DNA of 5,081 bases from Gammaproteobacteria bacterium UBA4475. Its GTDB lineage: Bacteria > Pseudomonadota > Gammaproteobacteria > Pseudomonadales > Azotimanducaceae. Positions 1-5,081 of the stretch are shown here, in pieces. The translations under genes were made by a program, and so were the position numbers. The stretch is taken from positions 1 through 5,081 of the forward strand of contig DGOD01000269.1 in the NCBI GenBank assembly GCA_002389265.1, read 5' to 3'. Numbering within the stretch: the stretch's first letter is position 1; the number at the start of each line of letters is the position of its first letter. The notes below the pieces were generated by a model that saw only the letters and a program-made list of their open reading frames with translations, was not told where the DNA came from and did not search any database.

Positions 1-1296
1 GCGACGATTCCCCTGCTGTTTGTCTTCGCCTTTATCTTCTTTCAGAAAGTCAAAACCTTGTTTTTGCTGGTCGACGAAGCCGAGGCTCGCCTGACCACCG
101 TTCTGCAGGAGAATCTAACAGGTATTCGTGTGGTCAGGGCCTTTGCCCGCCAAAGCTTCGAGCAAGATAAATTTGCCGAGAAAAATCGTGCGTTCCGTGA
201 CCTGAACAACCGCTTGATCAAAATCCTGGGGGTTTACTATGGCCTCAGCGACTTAATCTGTCTGAGCCAGATCGGCCTGCTACTGATTGTTGGTGCACTG
301 TGGGTGGTTGATGGTTTTCTGTCAGTGGGCACCCTGTTCGCCTTTATCACTTACGAGAGCATGATCATCTGGCCCATTCGCCATATGGGTCGGGTCCTCA
401 CGGATTCTGGCAAGGCCATCGTGTCCATGGGCCGGTTGGCCGAAGTCCTGGCCGAGCCCGCTGAAACCCAGCATGAGGCTTTTCCCACGGATGCCCTGCA
501 CGGCGAGATTGAATTCAGCCAAGTGCGCTTTGGCTATGCCATCGACAAACCGGTACTCAATGCTGTGTCGTTTCATCTCCAGGCCGGCCAGACCCTGGCA
601 CTGCTGGGCCCGCCGGGCTCGGGTAAGTCTACCGTCGCCCAGCTATTGATGCGGTTATACGATTATACCGAAGGCTCGATCTTGCTTGATGGCTTGCAGC
701 TCAACACGCTGGCACGGAAATATGTCCGCGGCCAGATCAGCATCGTCCTGCAAGAACCTTTTCTGTACGGCGCTAGTATCGGCGCCAACCTACTGGTCGG
801 CCGGCTTAACGCGAGCCAGGCCGAGGTTGAAGAGGCGGCGCAAGCAGCCTGCATTCATGACTCGATCACGAGCCTGCCCCGAGGCTACGACACCCGCGTT
901 GGCGAACGTGGCGCCACCCTGTCTGGCGGTCAACGACAGCGCATCGCCCTCGCCCGCGCCCTACTGAAGAACCCACCCATTCTGATCCTTGACGACGCCT
1001 TATCCGCCGTAGACACCGATACCGAAGCCAGGATACTTGCAGCACTAAAGGCCCGACGCAGCGGTCATACCACCATTATCATCGCCCACCGCCTGTCATC
1101 CGTGATGCACGCGGACCAGATATTGATGCTTGATAATGGCCGTATTGTCCAATCCGGCAACCACCAGAGTCTCAGTCAGCAACCCGGCGTCTACCAGCAG
1201 CTATGCCAAATTCAAGGCGCTATTCAGGCACAAATCGAAGCCGCCTTGGATGACGAGGCCACTGCCAACGCCAACGTGCTGCAGGGGCAGGAGTAA
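1..1296 (+). CDS. ABC exporter half-transporter (permease-ATPase fusion), subunit with degenerate catalytic site; 5' end cut by window
   Basis: This is the C-terminal 431 residues of an inner-membrane ABC exporter subunit. The frame is open to base 1, so the real start lies upstream; the family is usually about 580-610 residues, so roughly 150-180 are missing. Numbering from base 1, the end of one membrane helix is visible at about residues 3-14, followed by the cytoplasmic coupling region (ENLTGIRVVRAFAR) and two more helices near 85-103 and 107-126. The ATPase domain runs from about 169 to 410: A-loop Tyr179, Walker A GPPGSGKST (203-211), Q-loop Gln251, signature LSGGQ (307-311), Walker B ILILDD with Asp331, and H-loop His363. 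The catalytic glutamate after Walker B is replaced by Asp332. In heterodimeric exporters such as BmrCD and TM287/288 this marks the subunit contributing the non-consensus ATP site. The downstream partner starts 3 bases after this stop. The substrate cannot be read from sequence; multidrug, lipid or peptide export are all possible. Confidence 0.96.
   Translation, partial: ATIPLLFVFAFIFFQKVKTLFLLVDEAEARLTTVLQENLTGIRVVRAFARQSFEQDKFAEKNRAFRDLNNRLIKILGVYYGLSDLICLSQIGLLLIVGALWVVDGFLSVGTLFAFITYESMIIWPIRHMGRVLTDSGKAIVSMGRLAEVLAEPAETQHEAFPTDALHGEIEFSQVRFGYAIDKPVLNAVSFHLQAGQTLALLGPPGSGKSTVAQLLMRLYDYTEGSILLDGLQLNTLARKYVRGQISIVLQEPFLYGASIGANLLVGRLNASQAEVEEAAQAACIHDSITSLPRGYDTRVGERGATLSGGQRQRIALARALLKNPPILILDDALSAVDTDTEARILAALKARRSGHTTIIIAHRLSSVMHADQILMLDNGRIVQSGNHQSLSQQPGVYQQLCQIQGAIQAQIEAALDDEATANANVLQGQE
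1289..1293 (+). promoter_or_regulatory. Ribosome binding site for second ABC subunit
   Basis: A perfect AGGAG lies within the last codons of the upstream ABC gene, 6 bases before the ATG at 1300. Its position inside the preceding gene, together with the 3-base gap between stop and start, supports translational coupling, which fits equal production of two partner subunits. It also favours 1300 over the later in-frame ATG at 1366. Confidence 0.85.
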
Positions 1297-1299
1297 GAC

Positions 1300-3195
1300 A
1301 TGTCAGAATTTTTTGATGACGACAATTACAACGACGGGTTCAATGAAGACTCCTATGAGCAAGGCATGGATCTTGGCTTGTGGAAGCAGTTGCTAGCCTA
1401 CACGCTGAGTTATCCGAAGGACGTCTTGATTTTGGCGATCTGCGCTGTTTGTACCGCCGGTGCCGATATCGCGTTTCCCCTGATCACTCGCTCGGTGATT
1501 GATTCTATCGGCGTGGGCGATGGCAGCTTTGACCCTTACTTCTATGGCGCGCTGTACTTTACCTTCGTCGTGATCCTCGCCTCATCGGTGGCGGGTTTCA
1601 TCTGGTATGGCGGCAAACTGCGAACCCATGTCAGTCACGACATCCGCCGCGACGGATTCACCAATCTTCAACGTCTGCCCTTTGCCTACTACGATTTTCG
1701 CCCCGTGGGCTGGCTGATGGCACGCATGACCTCGGATTGTGAGCGTCTGTCCAATATATTGGCCTGGGGATTACTGGATCTCATCTTTTGCACCACAGTG
1801 ATGTTTGGTATCGCCTGCGCCATGTTGTACATGGATCTGTCGCTGGCGCTGATCGTTCTGAGTGTTCTGCCATTTCTTGCTTGGTTGAGTCTGACCTTCC
1901 AGAAACGCATCCTCAAGAGTGCCCGACAGGTCCGTAAGACCAACTCGAAGATCACCGGTTCTTTCAACGAGAGCATCATGGGCGTGCAGACCACCAAGAC
2001 TTTCGTCAAGGAAGCCGAGAATCTGCGTCACTTTGGTCAACTCACCGACGACATGTATAAGGCATCGGTGCTAAATAAGGTTCAGGCGGCCCTGTATCTA
2101 CCGTTGGTATTGACCCTGGGATCCATCGCCACGGGTCTGGCGTTAATCTTTGGTGGCCTGGAAGTGGGCTGGGGCGGCGTCACCACCGGCACTCTGCTGG
2201 CATTTCTGGCTTACAGCCGGCATTTCTTTGAACCCATCGAGGAACTCGCGCAGTGGTTCGCCGAGATGCAGATGGCTCAGGCGTCGGCTGAGCGCATCAT
2301 CAGCTTGATCGAAGCGCCCGCCGATATTCGAGATTCCGCCGCGGTCACCGCCCGCATCAATCAGCACCAGCAGAACCCAAGTGATCAGGTGGCTATTGAC
2401 GGCTATAGCAACGACATCAAAACCATTGAATTTCGCGATGTGAGCTTCGCCTACGATACCGGCCCCAATGTACTGGACCGCATTAACCTCACCATCAATC
2501 AAGGCGAGAGCATCGCGATTGTGGGCTCCACTGGCGGCGGCAAAACGTCGCTGACGAACCTGCTGTGTCGGTTCTACGAGCCCACCAGCGGCGAAATTCT
2601 GTTCGATGGTATCGACTATCGGCAACGCAGCCTGCACTGGCTCCAGTCGAACTTGGGCATTGTGCTGCAGGCCTCACATATTTTCGGCGGCACGATCAAT
2701 GACAATATTCGCTATGGGCGACTGGATGCCACCGATGCAGAGATCCAAGCCGCAGGCCAGCGCGCCGGCGCTCACGATTTCATTATGAAGATGGATCACG
2801 GCTACAACACTCAGGTCGGTGAAGGTGGTTCAAAGTTGTCCGCCGGTGAAAAGCAGCTGATCTCTTTTGCGCGGGCGATTCTCGCCAACCCCCGCATACT
2901 GGTGATGGATGAAGCCACTTCGTCGGTGGATACCGTCACCGAAGCATATATACAGCAGGGGCTCCAGGCCCTGTTACAAGGTCGCATCAGCGTAGTGATC
3001 GCCCATCGCTTGTCTACCATCAAGAGCGCCGATCGAATCCTGGTCATCGAGCGGGGCCAGATCATTGAGGCCGGTAGCCACGGGGTCTTGATGCAACAAC
3101 AGGGACGCTATTACAATCTCTATACACAACAGAGCCTGGCAGAATTTGCCCGCGACCAGACCCAATGGCAGGCAGCTGAGACAGACCCGGTTTAA
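1300..3195 (+). CDS. ABC exporter half-transporter (permease-ATPase fusion), subunit with canonical catalytic glutamate
   Basis: This is a complete 631-residue inner-membrane ABC exporter subunit and the likely obligate partner of the upstream one. It begins with an unusually acidic, Asn/Tyr-rich cytoplasmic tail (about residues 4-24). Six predicted membrane helices follow, near 41-65, 82-103, 155-178, 180-200, 262-287 and 294-311. The coupling segment NESIMGVQTTKTFVKEAE lies around 223-240. A linker of nearly 40 residues (about 338-374) leads to the ATPase domain: A-loop Tyr385, Walker A GSTGGGKTS (409-417), Q-loop Gln457, signature LSAGE (513-517), Walker B ILVMDE with Asp537 and catalytic Glu538, and H-loop His569. 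The signature departs from LSGGQ (Gly to Ala and Gln to Glu), while Walker B is intact, which is the mirror image of the upstream subunit. In the head-to-tail ATPase dimer this signature would face the upstream subunit's Walker A/Asp332, giving one degenerate and one working ATP site. Family resemblance is to MdlAB/YheIH/BmrCD-type exporters. The transported substrate is unknown. Confidence 0.96.
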   Translation: MSEFFDDDNYNDGFNEDSYEQGMDLGLWKQLLAYTLSYPKDVLILAICAVCTAGADIAFPLITRSVIDSIGVGDGSFDPYFYGALYFTFVVILASSVAGFIWYGGKLRTHVSHDIRRDGFTNLQRLPFAYYDFRPVGWLMARMTSDCERLSNILAWGLLDLIFCTTVMFGIACAMLYMDLSLALIVLSVLPFLAWLSLTFQKRILKSARQVRKTNSKITGSFNESIMGVQTTKTFVKEAENLRHFGQLTDDMYKASVLNKVQAALYLPLVLTLGSIATGLALIFGGLEVGWGGVTTGTLLAFLAYSRHFFEPIEELAQWFAEMQMAQASAERIISLIEAPADIRDSAAVTARINQHQQNPSDQVAIDGYSNDIKTIEFRDVSFAYDTGPNVLDRINLTINQGESIAIVGSTGGGKTSLTNLLCRFYEPTSGEILFDGIDYRQRSLHWLQSNLGIVLQASHIFGGTINDNIRYGRLDATDAEIQAAGQRAGAHDFIMKMDHGYNTQVGEGGSKLSAGEKQLISFARAILANPRILVMDEATSSVDTVTEAYIQQGLQALLQGRISVVIAHRLSTIKSADRILVIERGQIIEAGSHGVLMQQQGRYYNLYTQQSLAEFARDQTQWQAAETDPV

Positions 3196-3216
3196 CACTT
3201 GATCTCGCCCCAGCGA

Positions 3217-3243
3217 CCTGTTCTAGTTGAGCTTATCAACAGG
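3217..3243. repeat. Small inverted repeat in the ABC-rhodanese gap
   Basis: CCTGTT (3217-3222) and AACAGG (3238-3243) are perfect inverted copies around a 15-base loop. An alternative 5-bp hairpin, GTTGA (3226-3230) with TCAAC (3236-3240), is nested inside and shares bases with the right arm, so only one can form at a time. Only ATTTT follows, not a T-run typical of an intrinsic terminator. It could be a weak attenuator, an operator, or chance. Confidence 0.3.
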
Positions 3244-3280
3244 ATTTTCACCGTTGGCGAAAGCCACGAATTCAGTTATC

Positions 3281-3286
3281 AAGGAG
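3281..3286 (+). promoter_or_regulatory. Ribosome binding site for rhodanese gene
   Basis: AAGGAG sits 8 bases before the ATG at 3295. This decides the start. The same frame is open further upstream to a TTG at 3199, but nothing resembling a ribosome binding site precedes that codon, and the extra 32 residues do not look like part of a rhodanese fold. Confidence 0.85.
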
Positions 3287-3294
3287 CGCAACAT

Positions 3295-3699
3295 ATGCCA
3301 ATCACTGTAGGGGTCAAAGCCCTGGTCGACGCCGCCGAAAAGGAGATCAAGACGCTTTCACTGGACGAGGCCAACGCGCTATTAGCCAACGACGCTACGG
3401 TGTTTGTGGATATCCGTGATATCCGCGAGTTGCACCGGGAAGGTAAAATTGCTGGCGCCCTTCACGCGCCTCGAGGCATGCTCGAATTCTGGGTTGACCC
3501 CGACAGCCCCTACCATCGAGAGGTGTTCGCACAGGACAAAACCTACGTGTTGTACTGCGCATCTGCCTGGCGTTCCGCACTGGCAGCGCAAGCGCTACAG
3601 CACATGGGCATGGACAATGTCTGCCATATTGCCGGGGGCTTCACCGCCTGGAAGGCCGCAGCCTTGGCCATCGAACCCGTGGCGGCCAAAGCACCCTGA
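3295..3699 (+). CDS. Single-domain rhodanese-like sulfurtransferase
   Basis: This 134-residue protein is probably cytoplasmic, since it has no signal peptide or membrane helix. It fits one rhodanese domain and would move sulfane sulfur through a cysteine persulfide, for example from thiosulfate or glutathione persulfide to a thiol, cyanide or protein acceptor; the physiological partner is not evident. A short N-terminal helical region (1-32) precedes the fold. The first hallmark is FVDIRDIREL (37-46), followed by GKIAGALHAPRG (50-61). The active loop is CASAWR (88-93), with Cys88 as the persulfide carrier and Arg93 closing the Cys-x4-Arg loop. The C-terminal rhodanese signature GGFTAWKAA spans 114-122. 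A second cysteine, Cys110, lies just before that signature. The loop has Ala where close homologues often carry Gly (CASGWR, from memory). The gene is 99 bases downstream of the ABC pair and 73 bases upstream of the gamma-glutamyltransferase-like gene, same strand, so co-transcription is plausible. Confidence 0.93.
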   Translation: MPITVGVKALVDAAEKEIKTLSLDEANALLANDATVFVDIRDIRELHREGKIAGALHAPRGMLEFWVDPDSPYHREVFAQDKTYVLYCASAWRSALAAQALQHMGMDNVCHIAGGFTAWKAAALAIEPVAAKAP

Positions 3700-3758
3700 C
3701 GCGCGCGCACGCGACGAGCGCACCCTCACGCCCGCCGTCGACAACCGAACTTTTACGT

Positions 3759-3765
3759 AAGGTGA
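3759..3765 (+). promoter_or_regulatory. Ribosome binding site for gamma-glutamyltransferase-like gene
   Basis: AAGGTGA ends 7 bases before the ATG at 3773. An in-frame TAA at 3758-3760 rules out any start further upstream, so 3773 is the first possible ATG and is well placed. Confidence 0.75.
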
Positions 3766-3772
3766 TCTGCTG

Positions 3773-5081
3773 ATGCACGACAGTCTCGACTGGCAATGCC
3801 CCTATCCTTCCGCTCGATCGCCGGTATTTGCGGCCAATGTGGTGGCAACATCACAACCTTTGGCAACTCAGGCCGGTTTACGTGCGCTGCAAGCGGGCGG
3901 TAACGCCGTCGACGCCGCACTCGCCAGCGCTATCACCTTAACGGTGGTAGAGCCGAACAATAACGGCATTGGCAGTGATGCTTTCGCCATCATCTGGGAT
4001 GGCAGCCAGCTCCACGGGTTGAATGCCTCGGGTAGATCACCCGCTGCCTGGTCGCCGGAGCGCTTCCAAGGCCAGGCAAAAATGCCAACCTTGGGCTGGG
4101 ACTCAGTGACCGTACCCGGCGCCGTCAGCGCCTGGGTCGCCATGTCAGACAAGTTTGGCAAGCTGCCCTTCGCCCAATTGTTTGAAGAGGCCATCCGCTA
4201 CGCCCGCCACGGTTATCAAGTGGGTCCCAAGTCTGCTTATTATTGGCAAGGTGCCCCGAGCCGCTTTCGAGACTACCCAGATTTTCTTGCGACCTTCTGT
4301 CCCAATGGCCGCGCGCCGCTCACCGGCGAACGGGTTTATCTGCTGGATCATGCCAACAGCTTAGAGAAAATTGCTCGCAGTCACGGCAAGGCCTTCTACC
4401 AAGGCGAGCTTGCCGAGGCGATGGTGAACGCCGCCAAACAAGCCGGCGGCGCCCTGACCCTGGGCGACCTGGAGAATCATCGCGCTGATTGGGTCGGCAC
4501 AATCGAACAGTCCTTTGCCGGCACGCAATTACACGAAATACCGCCTAATGGCCAAGGCCTACTGGCCCTGATCGCGCTAGGCATTTGTCAGCACCTGCAG
4601 CTGGAGCGATACGGTGTTGATAGTGCTGAATCAGTTCACCTGCAAATTGAGGCCTGTCGTATCGCCTATGCCGAGGTTGAACGACATCTGGCAGACATCA
4701 GCGCTATGCTGATCACGCCGGCGCAACTGCTGGACCCAACTTACCTGCGCCAGCGCGCAAGCGAAATCCACCTGGACTACGCGAATTTACAGCCCACCGC
4801 ACTCGGTGCAGCACCAGACACGGTGTACCTCACCACCGCTGATGCAGACGGCATGATGGTGTCGATGATTCAGTCTAACTATCGCGGCTTCGGTGCCGGC
4901 ATTGTGCCACCCGGCACCGGCATCAGCCTGCAAAATCGCGGCTCTGGATTTACCCTGGAGCCAGGCCATCCCAATCAAGTGGGCGGCGGCAAACGCCCAT
5001 ACCATACGATTATTCCTGGCTTTGTGATGGCCGCCGGCAAGCCATTGATGAGCTTCGGCGTCATGGGTGGTCATATGCAAG
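3773..5081 (+). CDS. Gamma-glutamyltransferase family protein (YwrD-like Ntn-hydrolase), 3' end cut by window
   Basis: The first 436 residues of a gamma-glutamyltranspeptidase-family enzyme are present, open to the window edge; such proteins usually run about 530 residues, so around 100 are missing. Members mature by self-cleavage before a threonine, which becomes the N-terminal nucleophile attacking gamma-glutamyl bonds such as that of glutathione. Visible hallmarks are YPSARSPV (11-18), VVATSQPLATQAGL (23-36), GGNAVDAAL (42-50), VVEPNNNGIGSDAF (58-71), SGRSP (86-90, Arg88 probably binding the substrate carboxylate) and TVPGAVSAW (113-121). The cleavage site is most likely before Thr350 in PDTVYLTTAD, aligning with the TTHxSVVD site of classical enzymes. 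Next come SNYRGFGAGIVPPGTG (368-383), LQNRG (386-390) and KRPYHTIIPGF (407-417). No signal peptide is present, unlike the periplasmic Ggt of E. coli, so a cytoplasmic role is inferred. The true substrate in this subfamily is poorly defined; cephalosporin acylases and other gamma-glutamyl hydrolases share the fold. It lies 73 bases after the rhodanese gene. Confidence 0.94.
   Translation, partial: MHDSLDWQCPYPSARSPVFAANVVATSQPLATQAGLRALQAGGNAVDAALASAITLTVVEPNNNGIGSDAFAIIWDGSQLHGLNASGRSPAAWSPERFQGQAKMPTLGWDSVTVPGAVSAWVAMSDKFGKLPFAQLFEEAIRYARHGYQVGPKSAYYWQGAPSRFRDYPDFLATFCPNGRAPLTGERVYLLDHANSLEKIARSHGKAFYQGELAEAMVNAAKQAGGALTLGDLENHRADWVGTIEQSFAGTQLHEIPPNGQGLLALIALGICQHLQLERYGVDSAESVHLQIEACRIAYAEVERHLADISAMLITPAQLLDPTYLRQRASEIHLDYANLQPTALGAAPDTVYLTTADADGMMVSMIQSNYRGFGAGIVPPGTGISLQNRGSGFTLEPGHPNQVGGGKRPYHTIIPGFVMAAGKPLMSFGVMGGHMQ

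Noticed and set aside
58..60. TTG at 58 as the start of the first ABC gene
   Set aside because: The reading frame is open to base 1, and the upstream codons encode a hydrophobic membrane helix that belongs to the transporter. The gene is simply truncated by the window.
2143..2637. 164-codon antisense open frame opposite the second ABC gene
   Set aside because: It lies wholly within a strongly supported gene, and its translation shows no recognisable domain. Long antisense frames are common opposite G+C-rich coding sequence.
3199..3294. Longer rhodanese starting at the TTG at 3199
   Set aside because: There is no ribosome binding site before 3199, the extra 32 residues do not resemble a rhodanese, and AAGGAG at 3281-3286 is ideally placed for the ATG at 3295.
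3753..3760. 8-base perfect palindrome TTACGTAA just before the last gene's ribosome binding site
   Set aside because: A single short palindrome with no second copy nearby; at this length chance is a sufficient explanation for an operator-like look.
3700..3772. Promoter or terminator between the rhodanese and gamma-glutamyltransferase-like genes
   Set aside because: No stable hairpin with a T-run is visible. The best -35-like match (TCGACA at 3738-3743) has no acceptable -10 at the right distance.
4787..5080. 97-codon antisense open frame at the right edge
   Set aside because: It is opposite the conserved Thr350 region of the gamma-glutamyltransferase-like gene; the protein is His/Ala rich with no recognisable motif, as expected of a shadow frame.
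1..5081. An undescribed mobile, defence or toxin-antitoxin system
   Set aside because: All coding space is taken by four genes of familiar transport and metabolic families. No repeats, recombinase, nuclease or toxin-like small genes, or sharp shifts in composition were seen.

Overview
The window is a compact stretch of bacterial chromosome with four genes, all on the + strand and in tight tandem. Base composition is moderately G+C rich (mid-50s percent by eye). Clear AGGAG-type ribosome binding sites and the look of the proteins suggest a gammaproteobacterium, or at least a Gram-negative proteobacterium. This is inference; there is no rRNA or other taxonomic marker to confirm it.

Layout: (1) 1-1296 is the 3' part of an ABC exporter half-transporter gene (end of its membrane domain plus the complete ATPase domain). 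(2) 1300-3195 is a complete second half-transporter, starting 3 bases after the first one stops. Together they have the hallmarks of a heterodimeric type IV (MsbA/MdlAB/BmrCD-like) exporter with one degenerate and one canonical ATP site. (3) 3295-3699 is a small single-domain rhodanese-type sulfurtransferase with a Cys-x4-Arg active loop. (4) 3773 to the window end is a gamma-glutamyltransferase-family Ntn-hydrolase of the cytoplasmic YwrD-like type, cut by the window edge but including the probable catalytic Thr350.

The transporter pair is almost certainly translationally coupled. The rhodanese and gamma-glutamyltransferase-like genes follow after gaps of 99 and 73 bases, each with its own ribosome binding site. 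No convincing terminator lies between any of the genes, so a single transcript is possible but unproven. A shared sulfur or glutathione theme (exporter, persulfide sulfurtransferase, gamma-glutamyl hydrolase) is tempting but rests only on adjacency.

I found no RNA genes, CRISPR arrays, insertion sequences, phage genes or signs of a defence or other undescribed system. Every coding region belongs to a well-known family. There is no gene-free stretch longer than 99 bases.
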